Shown piece by piece: positions 18,813 through 28,024 of a DNA stretch of 64,000 nt. Position 1 is the first letter of the stretch; each line of letters opens with the position of its first letter. The stretch is from Paenibacillus sp. MMS20-IR301 (GTDB lineage Bacteria; Bacillota; Bacilli; Paenibacillales; Paenibacillaceae), in the NCBI RefSeq assembly GCF_032302195.1, contig NZ_CP135275.1:6709001-6773000 (forward strand), in the 5' to 3' direction. Both the position numbers and the translations under genes were made by a program. The notes beneath the pieces were generated by a model, which ran no database searches, had not been told where the DNA came from, and saw only the letters and a list, made by a program, of their open reading frames with translations.

Positions 18813-20309
18813 ATGAATTATGTAATCGGTGTCGATCTCGGAACCAGTGCGGTCAAGACGGTACTCGTTGATCCGCAGGGCAAAGTAGCTTTCGAACACT
18901 CGGAAGCGTATCCGCTAAGCAGACCCCAGCCGAACTGGAGTGAGCAGAACGCGGAGGATTGGGTGAACGGAACACTCGTCAGCCTGAAGCGCCTGATGGA
19001 GGTATCCGGTGTCCAGCCTGCAGAGGTGGACGGAATCAGCTTCTCCGGCCAGATGCACGGGCTTGTACTTGTAGGCGCTGAAGGCCGCGCGCTGCGCCCG
19101 GCTATTCTGTGGAATGATACCCGTACGACCGCGCAATGCCGGAAGATTGAAGAGAAGCTTGGCAGTAAGCTGATTGAAATCGCACGCAACCGGGCGCTGG
19201 AGGGCTTCACCCTGCCGAAGATTCTGTGGGTGCAGGAGAATGAGCCGGAAGTATTATCACAGGCAGAGCTGTTCCTGCTGCCGAAGGATTATGTGCGCTA
19301 CCGCCTGACTGGCGATCTCGCCATGGATTATTCCGACGCGGCAGGCACGCTGCTGCTTGATGTAGGCGCCAAACAGTGGAGCTCCGAGATTGCCGAAGCC
19401 TTTGGTCTGCCGCTCTCCCTCTGCCCGAAACTCGTGGAATCCTTCGATCAGACCGGAACCCTGCTTCCCGAGATTGCCGAAGCTTCCGGTCTGCTGACCT
19501 CGACCAAGGTATATGCCGGCGGCGCGGATAATGCCTGCGGTGCGCTGGGTGCGGGTATTCTGGGTGAAGGCCGGACGATGTGCAGCATCGGAACCTCCGG
19601 GGTTGTGCTCTCTTATGAGACTAACAAGGATCTTAACCTGGAAGGCAAAGTGCATTTCTTCAACCACAGTGAGCAGGATGCGTTCTACATCATGGGCGTT
19701 ACGCTTGCTGCAGGCCATAGCCTGACCTGGTTCAAAGAAACTTTTGCGGCCGAGAAGAGCTTCGACGAATTGCTTCAGGGTGTTAAAGATATCCCTGCCG
19801 GCAGCGGCGGTCTGCTGTTCACGCCTTATATCAGCGGCGAGCGCACTCCGCATCCGGATGCGAATATCCGCGGCAGCTTCATCGGTATGGATTCCGGACA
19901 TACGCTGTCCCACTTTACCCGTTCGGTACTGGAAGGCATTACCTTCTCCCTGCGTGAATCTATCGAGATTGTACGCGAATCCGGCAAAGAGATTACTGAA
20001 GTCGTGGCGATTGGCGGCGGTGCCAAGAATGAAGCCTGGCTGCAGATGCAGGCGGATATCTTTGGCGCCTCGATCATTAAGCTGGAGAGCGAGCAGGGCC
20101 CGGCCATGGGCGCGGCTATGCTGGCTGCTTACGGCGCAGGCTGGTTCAAATCGCTGGGTGAGTGTGCTGAAGCCTTTATCCGTCCGTCCGAGGTCTACAA
20201 GCCTAATGCTGAACAGGCTGCGCTGTATGACGGGATTTTCGCCCTGTATCAGGACGTCTATAGCCAGACACGCGGGCTGAATGAGAAGCTGGCTTTGTAT
20301 CGTAAATAA
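18813..20309 (+). CDS. xylB: Xylulokinase
   Basis: 498 residues, FGGY kinase family. Phosphorylates D-xylulose to xylulose-5-phosphate for the pentose phosphate pathway. Phosphate-binding GVDLGTSAVKTVLVD is at the N-terminus. Substrate-side motifs are FSGQMHGLV and WNDTRT, the ATPase core is GGADNACGALGAG and IGTSGVV, and the C-terminal signature is VAIGGGAKNEAWLQMQADI. Ribosome site AGGAGGA. It completes the two-enzyme xylose route with xylA; no xylose transporter is seen nearby. Confidence 0.97.
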   Translation: MNYVIGVDLGTSAVKTVLVDPQGKVAFEHSEAYPLSRPQPNWSEQNAEDWVNGTLVSLKRLMEVSGVQPAEVDGISFSGQMHGLVLVGAEGRALRPAILWNDTRTTAQCRKIEEKLGSKLIEIARNRALEGFTLPKILWVQENEPEVLSQAELFLLPKDYVRYRLTGDLAMDYSDAAGTLLLDVGAKQWSSEIAEAFGLPLSLCPKLVESFDQTGTLLPEIAEASGLLTSTKVYAGGADNACGALGAGILGEGRTMCSIGTSGVVLSYETNKDLNLEGKVHFFNHSEQDAFYIMGVTLAAGHSLTWFKETFAAEKSFDELLQGVKDIPAGSGGLLFTPYISGERTPHPDANIRGSFIGMDSGHTLSHFTRSVLEGITFSLRESIEIVRESGKEITEVVAIGGGAKNEAWLQMQADIFGASIIKLESEQGPAMGAAMLAAYGAGWFKSLGECAEAFIRPSEVYKPNAEQAALYDGIFALYQDVYSQTRGLNEKLALYRK

Positions 20310-20375
20310 TTTGTTGTAAAATATAGATATCTGCTTAGAGTTGTATTAAACAGTCATAGATCCCGCACGTAATGT

Positions 20376-20412
20376 CTGCCATCCTTCCCGGGGTGGCAGC
20401 TTGTTGTTTTTT
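20376..20412 (+). terminator. Intrinsic terminator after xylB
   Basis: CTGCCA pairs with TGGCAG (20394-20399), strengthened by CC/GG, followed by TTGTTGTTTTTT. Confidence 0.7.
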
Positions 20413-20432
20413 ATATGAGGGGGTGAACCAAC

Positions 20433-21986
20433 TTGATCAAAGTACTGATTGTGGATGATGAACCGAAGCTGCGGGAAGGGATGCGGACACTGATTCCCTG
20501 GGAAGAACAGGGCTATACCGTAGTTGGAACCGCTGCCAACGGCTATGAAGCGCTGGACAAATTCCGCCAGCTGTCACCCGGTCTTGTGATGGCGGATATC
20601 CGCATGCCGGGAATGGACGGCCTGGAGCTGATATCCGAGCTGCGTAAAGAAAGTCCTAACTGCCATGTACTGATTCTCAGCGGGTATGCTGATTTCGAAT
20701 ATGCGAAACGGGCCATTGCCTACCATATCGACGGTTATCTGCTCAAACCTGTTGATGAGGATGAACTGATCACCTATCTGCAGGAGCTGCGTGAGAAGAT
20801 CAGTCTGGAGGAGCGGATCAGTGAGTGGCAGGCTGCGGAGCCGGCAAGGAACAGCGAGGTGCTGATAAGGGAATTGCTGCAGATGAAGGACGGCAGTGCT
20901 GCTCCGGGGGAGCTTGCGGCTGAGCTGGGCCTTGAAGGCAGCTGTGAAGTGGTGCTTCTGGAATTGAAAGGGCTTAATAAAGGCGAGGATATCCGAGAGG
21001 AGCAGGTGAGGCTCTTGATGGAGCAGCACTGGGCGGAGGAAGAGGACCGCGGGTTGTTCTTCATGCTTCCCCCGTACATGGGCGTTATGCTGAAGGCGCC
21101 GCTTAAGGATGATGCTGCCAGGGATTCGCTATGGCTTGAGCTCCAGCATGTCGTTACCAAGGAAGGACTGGCCTTCCAGGCAGCGGCTGGCGGAGCAGCT
21201 GTCAGACCGGAGGAAGCATTCTGGTCCTTCAATACGGCACGTGCCCGGCTGGATGATGCGTTTTTCGGGCAGGAGAACACACTTCTCAGCGGGAAACAGG
21301 ATCACTGGAATGAACCTCTGAGAAGCCCGGTACAACAGGAAGAGGAGCCGGACCCGGAGCGCGATGTAGAGGTGCAGCTGCTTCTGGCTGTTGAGGCAGG
21401 AAGCGGGGAAGTAGCCCGGGGGCTAACCCAGCAGATTGTCCGCCAGCTTGTTCTTACCCGGAGGGAAGAGACTTATATTAAGGATAATTTAATGCGGATT
21501 GTCAGCAGTACCATCGCCCGCCTGGAGGCGGCTAACCCGGATGCCCGGGCGCTGATAGCAAGGCTGGCTTCACCTATGGGTGAAGTGTACAGCAGCGGTA
21601 ATCTGCATGATGTAGAGCGGCTGGTCGCTGCCTATATGGAGCAGATATCCGGACTGATGGGCAGCAGCGGGCGCGGAGATGAGATTAAGCGGATCACAGA
21701 CCTCATCCAGCGCCGGTATAATGAGAATCTGAAGCTGGGCTCGCTGTCTGAAATTTTTAACTATAATAGTGCGTACTTGGGCAAAATGTTCAAGAATCAG
21801 GTCGGTGAGCATTTCAACACGTATCTGGACAAGGTGCGGATCGAGAAGGCGAAGCAGCTGCTGACCCAGGGCATGAAGGTCTATGAGGTTGCCGAGCGGG
21901 TCGGTTATATGAATTCCGATTACTTTAATGCCAAATTCCGCAAATATGTCGGGGTGTCCCCAAGCGCGTTCCGCAAGGAGAATTAA
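20433..21986 (+). CDS. YesN-type response regulator with AraC DNA-binding domain
   Basis: 517 residues from TTG 20433, preceded by GAGGGGGTGA. The N-terminal receiver (about 1-120) has acidic DDEPKLREG, phospho-acceptor D55 in MADIRMPGMDG, and YLLKPVDEDEL. A central region without a clear family is followed by an AraC/XylS double helix-turn-helix (about 415-517, LGSLSEIFNYNSAYLGKMFKNQ and VAERVGYMNSDYFNAKFRKY). It is paired with the sensor kinase at 22167 and likely activates the downstream transporter and GH95 genes in response to an extracellular oligosaccharide. Confidence 0.92.
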   Translation: MIKVLIVDDEPKLREGMRTLIPWEEQGYTVVGTAANGYEALDKFRQLSPGLVMADIRMPGMDGLELISELRKESPNCHVLILSGYADFEYAKRAIAYHIDGYLLKPVDEDELITYLQELREKISLEERISEWQAAEPARNSEVLIRELLQMKDGSAAPGELAAELGLEGSCEVVLLELKGLNKGEDIREEQVRLLMEQHWAEEEDRGLFFMLPPYMGVMLKAPLKDDAARDSLWLELQHVVTKEGLAFQAAAGGAAVRPEEAFWSFNTARARLDDAFFGQENTLLSGKQDHWNEPLRSPVQQEEEPDPERDVEVQLLLAVEAGSGEVARGLTQQIVRQLVLTRREETYIKDNLMRIVSSTIARLEAANPDARALIARLASPMGEVYSSGNLHDVERLVAAYMEQISGLMGSSGRGDEIKRITDLIQRRYNENLKLGSLSEIFNYNSAYLGKMFKNQVGEHFNTYLDKVRIEKAKQLLTQGMKVYEVAERVGYMNSDYFNAKFRKYVGVSPSAFRKEN

Positions 21987-22166
21987 CCGGGCAGTGTCCA
22001 TCGGCCAAGGAGGCCGGAAGAGGGGCTGTAACAATGCAAGCTTGCCGGATGCTCAGCATGAGGCTTATGATATACAGGCTGTTTCCGATCTGCAGAAGAT
22101 TAGGGGAACAGCCTGTTTTCCATTAGAAGAGAGACACAGTAAGGGGGAAGTCCGATTAAGAAACTG

Positions 22167-23963
22167 GTGCTTATGGTCAATAATATGAAGTTGAAGTATA
22201 AGCTGATTCTTTTCTATATTATTGTCGTCATGATTCCTGTGCTGATCGTAGGCATTATTCTCACAAGCTATTTCCGTGAAGGGGCTTTGGACAGGGCCAT
22301 TGATCAGGCAACTAATAACGTGGAGAAGATCAAAAGCCAATTGTCCAGCAAGCTGCGTGTTCCGACGGATATTTCTAATCTGCTTTATTTTGACGAGGAC
22401 CTTGAGCAACTGGTCACAACGCATTACCCGGATACACTGGCGCTTACAAAGGCTTATTTGAATTACACGGATATCCGTGTGATTTCTCTGCGGTACCGGG
22501 AAATATCTAATGTCCGCTTTTTCTTTGATAATCCGAGTCTGGTAGATGATATGTCGGTAGCGCCTTTGACTCCAGAGCTGGAGTCGAGAGCCTGGTATAA
22601 GAAGGCCATGCAGTCCAGAGAGATTTACTGGATGTATATTTCCGACAAGGAAAAATATTTCAACAGCCCGAAAGGGACAATCAACAAGCTCAGTCTGGTC
22701 CGTCAGGTATACTACCGGGAATCCGGCAAAGCCGGAATACTGATGGTCCAGGTTGCCCAGGATGAACTGAACCAGATGCTCTACCAGGAGCCGTTCGATA
22801 CGATCATCATCGATGAGCAGGGCTTTATTGTTTCGGCCAAGAATCCGCAGCTTGTAGGCAGCACAGTGGATGCTTTTGACATAGGCGTTGATGTGCAGAC
22901 GCAGTCCAAGGGTGTGCTTAAAGCCAGGGTAAAGGATAAGGATTCCTACGTCATTATTGATGAGATGTCCCCTGAGCTGAGCAGCAGTACGCTGAAGATT
23001 ATCTCTGTATTTGAAACGAAAAGCATTCTAAGCGATGCCAATAATGTCAGCAGGCTGGGCCTCTTGATCGTTATCGGTGTGCTGCTGGTTGCCCTTGTGT
23101 TTGTGTATACGATCTCCCTGCTGACTACCAACCGTCTGCTGCGCCTAAGCCGCCAGCTGAACCAGGTTGCCCTTGGTAATTTGAATATTGTGTCGCATAT
23201 TGACGGGACGGACGAGATCGGCCAGCTGTCGCGCCAGTTCAATTACATGGTGTCCAGTATTAACAGGCTGATTACCCAGGTGATGGAGAGCAATGAGCGG
23301 AATAACACCCTGGAAATTGCCCAGCGGGAGATCAAGCTGAAGATGATGGCTAGCCAGATTCATCCGCATTTCCTGTTCAACGCGCTGGAATCAATCCGGA
23401 TGAATGCCCACCTTAAGGGTGAGAAGGAGATCGCGAACATCGTCCGGCTGCTGGGCAAGCTGATGCGCAAAAACCTCGAAGTAGGCCGGGAGAGAGCGCC
23501 GATCAAGGAGGAAGTGGAGATGATCCGCTCTTACCTGGAGATTCAGAAGTTCCGCTATGAAGACAGGCTGGAGTATGCCATTAACTTTGATAACCGGACG
23601 GCTGAAATTCTGATCCCGCCGCTGATCATTCAGCCGCTTGTAGAGAACTCTGTAGTGCACGGGCTGGAGAACAAGCAAGGTACCGTCCATGTTAACGTAA
23701 GTATAACGCTGGATGAGGACCAGGAGGTCCAGGTGCTTGTAACAGATGACGGAATCGGCATGAAGGAAGAGCGCTTGTCTGAAATTATGGATGTAATTAC
23801 CAAGGTAGAGGAGGAAGAACGCGGACGGATCGGACTGCGCAATGTGCATCAGCGGCTGACTTTGTATTATGGTCCGGAGCATGGCTTGCGGATTACAAGC
23901 GAGGCAGGAGAGGGTACAAAGATAGCGTTTTCTATTCCCGTTGAAAGCGAGTTCAAGTCTTAA
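22167..23963 (+). CDS. YesM-type sensor histidine kinase
   Basis: About 598 residues. Membrane span near residues 12-33, extracellular Cache-like domain to about 290, second span (about 293-318, LLIVIGVLLVALVFVYTISLL), HAMP (320-370). A His_kinase domain has SQIHPHFLFNALESIR (phospho-His about H399), and a HATPase has PPLIIQPLVENSVVHG and VTDDGIGM. The start is uncertain: GTG 22167 and ATG 22173 lie far from the strong site AAGGGGG. An ATT at 22155 is spaced correctly and gives IKKLVLMVNN. Partner of the YesN-type regulator 180 bases upstream. Confidence 0.88.
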   Translation: MLMVNNMKLKYKLILFYIIVVMIPVLIVGIILTSYFREGALDRAIDQATNNVEKIKSQLSSKLRVPTDISNLLYFDEDLEQLVTTHYPDTLALTKAYLNYTDIRVISLRYREISNVRFFFDNPSLVDDMSVAPLTPELESRAWYKKAMQSREIYWMYISDKEKYFNSPKGTINKLSLVRQVYYRESGKAGILMVQVAQDELNQMLYQEPFDTIIIDEQGFIVSAKNPQLVGSTVDAFDIGVDVQTQSKGVLKARVKDKDSYVIIDEMSPELSSSTLKIISVFETKSILSDANNVSRLGLLIVIGVLLVALVFVYTISLLTTNRLLRLSRQLNQVALGNLNIVSHIDGTDEIGQLSRQFNYMVSSINRLITQVMESNERNNTLEIAQREIKLKMMASQIHPHFLFNALESIRMNAHLKGEKEIANIVRLLGKLMRKNLEVGRERAPIKEEVEMIRSYLEIQKFRYEDRLEYAINFDNRTAEILIPPLIIQPLVENSVVHGLENKQGTVHVNVSITLDEDQEVQVLVTDDGIGMKEERLSEIMDVITKVEEEERGRIGLRNVHQRLTLYYGPEHGLRITSEAGEGTKIAFSIPVESEFKS

Positions 23964-24076
23964 GCGGCGCGGCCCTAGAGAATGTCTAATTTACACAGGA
24001 TTTTACGTGAAATCTGTTGGGTATTCTCTCTCCGGGGGCTGCGGTAAGATAAGACTATAAAAACGAAGGGGGAATA

Positions 24077-25063
24077 ATGATCGTGAAAGCGCTCACTGAA
24101 AACGGTGTTACAGCAAATGAAAGCGTAACCCCCCGCCCACCTGCGAAACGGAATAGTGGATTTTGGAAAAGCGTACTGCAGCAAAAGTACTTATATCTGA
24201 TGTCTCTTCCATTCGTGATCTGGGTATTTATTTTCAGCTATGTGCCCATATGGGGATGGTTGATGGCATTCCAAAATTATAAACCGGCTAAGTCATTCGG
24301 TGAACAGAAATGGGTCGGACTGGACAACTTCAAGGAACTGTTCCATGATGAACGTTTCTACCTTGTATTAAGAAATACCCTGTCGATGAGCGTTCTCGGA
24401 CTGATCTTTGGCTTCATAGCCCCAATTACATTTGCAATCATGCTCAATGAGCTGCGGGGAAGTATTTTCAAGAGAACAGTTCAAACTATATCTTATCTGC
24501 CTCACTTTGTATCCTGGGTCGTTGTAGGCGGGATTGTCTATAAGACACTGGCGATTGATGGAGGAATCGTGAACGATCTGCTGATGTGGCTTCATATAAC
24601 AGATGAGCCGATCCAGTTCATGGCCCAAGGTAAATATTTCTGGGGGATCTTAACCGCATCCGATATATGGAAAGAAACAGGCTGGGGAGCAATCATCTAC
24701 TTGGCAGCGATTACAGGGATCGATAAAGAGCTGTATGAAGCGGCAAAAGTGGATGGTGCAGGAAGAATTAAGCAGGCATTCTATATTACTTTGCCGGGTA
24801 TCCGTTCAACCGTTATGGTGCTGCTCATTATGAACATCGGCCATCTGATCGGTATCGGCTTCGAGAAGCAGTTCCAATTGCAGAACAACCTTGTCACCGA
24901 TTATTCGGAAGTGCTGGATTTGTATGCGCTTAAGTATGGTATTCAGATCATGCGGTTCTCTTATGGTACTGCGATAAGCATGTTCACTTCAGTAGTCAGT
25001 GTAATCCTGCTGTTCACGGCTAACGGTCTTATGAAGAAATTCACTAAAGAAAGCATTATGTAA
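24077..25063 (+). CDS. Sugar ABC transporter permease (LplB/YteP family)
   Basis: 328 residues with six predicted membrane spans and the conserved binding-protein-dependent loop YEAAKVDGAGRIKQAFYITL that contacts the ATPase. The N-terminus (VPIWGWLMAFQNYKPAKSF) is typical of the LplB/YteP group found beside YesMN sensors. Ribosome site GAAGGGGGA. It forms an operon with the next permease (14-base gap). No ATPase gene is present; such systems usually share a general MsmX-type ATPase encoded elsewhere. Confidence 0.92.
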   Translation: MIVKALTENGVTANESVTPRPPAKRNSGFWKSVLQQKYLYLMSLPFVIWVFIFSYVPIWGWLMAFQNYKPAKSFGEQKWVGLDNFKELFHDERFYLVLRNTLSMSVLGLIFGFIAPITFAIMLNELRGSIFKRTVQTISYLPHFVSWVVVGGIVYKTLAIDGGIVNDLLMWLHITDEPIQFMAQGKYFWGILTASDIWKETGWGAIIYLAAITGIDKELYEAAKVDGAGRIKQAFYITLPGIRSTVMVLLIMNIGHLIGIGFEKQFQLQNNLVTDYSEVLDLYALKYGIQIMRFSYGTAISMFTSVVSVILLFTANGLMKKFTKESIM

Positions 25064-25077
25064 GGAGGGGTTCATAA

Positions 25078-25977
25078 ATGGGTGGCAAAGCATTTCAAAT
25101 GTCAAAAGGTGAACGTGTATTCGACATCTTTCTCTATACTGCGCTTATATTAATCATGATTGTGACATTGTATCCCTTCCTGAACGTACTGGCGATTTCT
25201 TTCAATGAATCTACAGATACCGTGCGGGGCGGCATCTATATCTTCCCGAGAGCCTGGACGCTTGAGAATTACCAGCGGATCTTCAGTTATACGGGGCTGA
25301 TTCAAGGCTTTAAGATCTCTCTGCTTCGTACGCTTACGGGTACACTTCTGGGTCTGATCAGTGCCTCCATGCTGGCCTTCACACTCAGCCGTCCGGAATT
25401 CAGAGCCCGGAAATTTGTCTCGACATTCCTGGCCCTGACGATGTATTTCTCCGGCGGTATGGTGCCTATGTACATCCTGATGAAGGATCTTAATCTGATC
25501 GGAACATTCTGGATTTACGTCCTGCCGGGTATGGTGTCCGCATTTAACGTCTTCATTATCCGCTCCTTTATGGATGGCCTGCCGTTTGCCCTGCAGGAAT
25601 CCGCTAAGCTGGACGGGGCTAATGACTTTAAGATTTTCTACAAAATCATCCTGCCGCTCTGTAAACCGGTACTCGCAACCATCGCGCTGTTCCTGGCCGT
25701 GGGCCAATGGAATGAATGGTTCACAACGTATCTGTATAACGGCAACAAGCCGCATTTGACTACACTGCAGTACGAGCTGATGAAGGTATTGTCCTCTACC
25801 AACCAGGGCAGCGGCATGGTGAATGCCAACGATATGGCGCGGCAGATGGCGCAGATTTCACCGGAATCCATTAAGATGGCGATTACGATTGTTGTAACTG
25901 TACCTATCCTGGTTGTATATCCGTTCCTGCAAAAGTATTTTGTCGGCGGTATGACACTGGGTGCGGTTAAGGCATAA
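25078..25977 (+). CDS. Sugar ABC transporter permease (LplC/YtcP family)
   Basis: 299 residues, six predicted spans, ATPase-contact loop ESAKLDGANDFKIFYKIILP. The opening FDIFLYTALILIMIVTLYPF and the ending FVGGMTLGAVKA are typical of the LplC group. It pairs with the permease at 24077. Ribosome site AAGGAGGGG. Confidence 0.93.
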   Translation: MGGKAFQMSKGERVFDIFLYTALILIMIVTLYPFLNVLAISFNESTDTVRGGIYIFPRAWTLENYQRIFSYTGLIQGFKISLLRTLTGTLLGLISASMLAFTLSRPEFRARKFVSTFLALTMYFSGGMVPMYILMKDLNLIGTFWIYVLPGMVSAFNVFIIRSFMDGLPFALQESAKLDGANDFKIFYKIILPLCKPVLATIALFLAVGQWNEWFTTYLYNGNKPHLTTLQYELMKVLSSTNQGSGMVNANDMARQMAQISPESIKMAITIVVTVPILVVYPFLQKYFVGGMTLGAVKA

Positions 25978-26004
25978 GCCTTAAGTAACATAGGGCGAGG
26001 AAAG

Positions 26005-26032
26005 CTGCCTGGTTCAGAGCAGAATCAGGCAG
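26005..26032 (+). other. Intercistronic hairpin before the binding-protein gene
   Basis: CTGCCTG (26005-26011) pairs with CAGGCAG (26026-26032). Only TGTTCC follows, so it is a weak terminator. It could also protect or separate the binding-protein message, which is usually needed in excess. Confidence 0.5.
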
Positions 26033-26087
26033 TGTTCCAAATCCAAAGTAAGTGTTAATTAGTGGAAATTTATATTTATAGTAGTTT

Positions 26088-26101
26088 TGCAAGCGTTAAC
26101 A
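26088..26101 (+). promoter_or_regulatory. cre site (CcpA) before the sugar-binding lipoprotein gene
   Basis: TGCAAGCGTTAACA matches TGWAANCGNTNWCA at 13 of 14 positions. It lies 66 bases before the start codon, suggesting glucose repression of the transporter and the GH95 gene. Confidence 0.7.
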
Positions 26102-26166
26102 TGGTATATTCAGGTCTTACCTGATATGCATAGAGGAAACATACTAATTTTTAAGGGGGATATACA

Positions 26167-27924
26167 ATGAACCGCAAGAGTACCAAAACAATCTTCACAC
26201 TCATGCTTATGAGCTCAATGCTGATCGCCGGTTGTGGAGGCAATAATAACAATGCCGCCAACAACACGACATCTAACAACACAGGAAATACACCGGCAGC
26301 AACTGACGCAGCAACAAATGCACCAGCAGATGATACTGCATTAGATACTTCACCGTTTACCATCTCCTTCTTCGGCGGCGATGCCAGCCCGAACTGGAAC
26401 AAAATGCAGGATGATGTCGGTAAAGCCATTACTGAAAAAACCGGCGTAACCATCGATGCTGAATTCGATGTAGGCAGCGGCGGCGGCGACCAAAAAATCC
26501 CGATGATGGCAGCAAGCGGCGACGTGCCTGATCTGATCTTCGCCAAAGGTAACCTCAGCACCCTGGTGGATGCCGGCCTGATCATCGATCTGACTGAACT
26601 GATTGATAAATATGCTCCGAACCTGAAGAAGGTATACGGCGAGAACATGGGCCGCCTGAAATACAGCCTGGATGACCAAAGCATCTACCAGATCCCTACG
26701 AACATGGGTGTCGGCCAAAGCTCCTTCGATGCTACAGGCGGATTTGAAGTCCAACACCGTGTACTGAAGGAACTTGGCTATCCGGAAATCAAAACCCTGG
26801 CAGATTATGAAAAGGTGCTTAAGGATTATGTAGCCCTGCATCCGGAAACTGACGGCCAGCCGACCATTCCGCTGACACTGAATGCGGATGACTGGAAGAT
26901 TATGATTACTGTTACGAACCCTGCCTTCACTACAACAGGTGCACCGGATGATGGTGAATACTATGTTGATCCGGAAACTTATGAAGCACAGCTGCACTAC
27001 AAACGTCCTGTAGAAAAAGAATATTTCCGCTGGTTGAACGGCATGTACGCTCAAGGCCTGCTGGATAAAGATACCTTCGTACAAAAAGATGACCAATACA
27101 AAGCAAAAGTGGCCAGCGGCCGCGTACTCGGTCTGATCTCCCAGGAATGGGAATACTCCGATGGTGAAAATGCCCTGAAGGCAGCCGGTAAAGACGAATA
27201 CACTTATGGACACTTCCCAGTAACCCTGTCTGATGAGTATAAAGATCACTCCTTCATGCAGACTGGTATCGACGGTTACGGTCTTGCAATCACTACTGCA
27301 GCCAAAGACCCTGTCCGGATCATCAAATGGCTGGACTGGATGTCTTCTGATGAAGGCCAGGTGCTGAGAAGCTGGGGTATTGAAGGTAAGCACTACACTG
27401 TAGATGCAAGCGGTAAACGTGAAGTTCTTCCTGAAGTGCGGGACGGTTTGGCTAATGACACTGCAAACACTCAAAAATCTACCGGTATTGGCCAGTACCT
27501 GATCTTCGGTGCACGTTATGGTGACGGTGTGAAGGACTCCACTGACAACTATTACACTACAAGCTTCCCTGATCAAATCGTTGCTTCTTACTCCGCTGCT
27601 GAGAAGGAATCACTGACCGGATACGGAGCCACTACCTGGAAAGACCTGTTCCCTAAAGAAGATGAATTCCCGATCAAAGAAACAGGCGCCCTGTATAACC
27701 TGCCGGTTCCAACTGACGGCCAGTATCAGGTAATTGCCAAGAAGACTCAAGATATCATCCGCAAACGTATTCCTGAAGCTATTCTGTCCAAACCGGCTGA
27801 CTTCGATAAAGTGTATGACGCCTTCCTGGCAGAGCTGGATAAAGCCGGAGCTCAGGATATGGAAAAAGAATTCACAGAGCTGGTGAAAAAGAGAGTAACC
27901 CTCTGGACAGGTAAAACTTTCTAA
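26167..27924 (+). CDS. Extracellular solute-binding lipoprotein of a sugar ABC transporter (LplA family)
   Basis: 585 residues. Signal peptide with lipobox MLIAGC; the mature N-terminus is C23, so it is membrane-anchored outside the cell. A low-complexity Asn/Thr/Ala linker (about 25-60) precedes the type 1 solute-binding fold, which starts near SFFGGDASPNW. The large size is typical of LplA/YtcQ-type proteins that bind oligosaccharides. It works with the permeases at 24077 and 25078. Codon use is biased as in a highly expressed gene, and a cre site and intercistronic hairpin lie upstream. Confidence 0.93.
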   Translation: MNRKSTKTIFTLMLMSSMLIAGCGGNNNNAANNTTSNNTGNTPAATDAATNAPADDTALDTSPFTISFFGGDASPNWNKMQDDVGKAITEKTGVTIDAEFDVGSGGGDQKIPMMAASGDVPDLIFAKGNLSTLVDAGLIIDLTELIDKYAPNLKKVYGENMGRLKYSLDDQSIYQIPTNMGVGQSSFDATGGFEVQHRVLKELGYPEIKTLADYEKVLKDYVALHPETDGQPTIPLTLNADDWKIMITVTNPAFTTTGAPDDGEYYVDPETYEAQLHYKRPVEKEYFRWLNGMYAQGLLDKDTFVQKDDQYKAKVASGRVLGLISQEWEYSDGENALKAAGKDEYTYGHFPVTLSDEYKDHSFMQTGIDGYGLAITTAAKDPVRIIKWLDWMSSDEGQVLRSWGIEGKHYTVDASGKREVLPEVRDGLANDTANTQKSTGIGQYLIFGARYGDGVKDSTDNYYTTSFPDQIVASYSAAEKESLTGYGATTWKDLFPKEDEFPIKETGALYNLPVPTDGQYQVIAKKTQDIIRKRIPEAILSKPADFDKVYDAFLAELDKAGAQDMEKEFTELVKKRVTLWTGKTF

Positions 27925-27958
27925 TTAATAATTGGAAGCAGGTTATTCCATACGGCAG

Positions 27959-27984
27959 AGGCCCGACTTAGGTCAGGGCCTTTT
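27959..27984 (+). terminator. Terminator between the binding protein and the GH95 gene
   Basis: AGGCCC (27959-27964) with GGGCCT (27976-27981), inner GAC/GTC, then TTTT. Partial termination here would lower GH95 expression relative to the binding protein. Confidence 0.65.
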
Positions 27985-28024
27985 GCCATACTCATAAATT
28001 GTATCCGGAGGATGAGAAGGACAT

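Noticed and set aside
26005..26032. Hairpin before the sugar-binding lipoprotein as a full terminator
   Set aside because: The tail TGTTCC is too poor in U; listed as an intercistronic hairpin instead.
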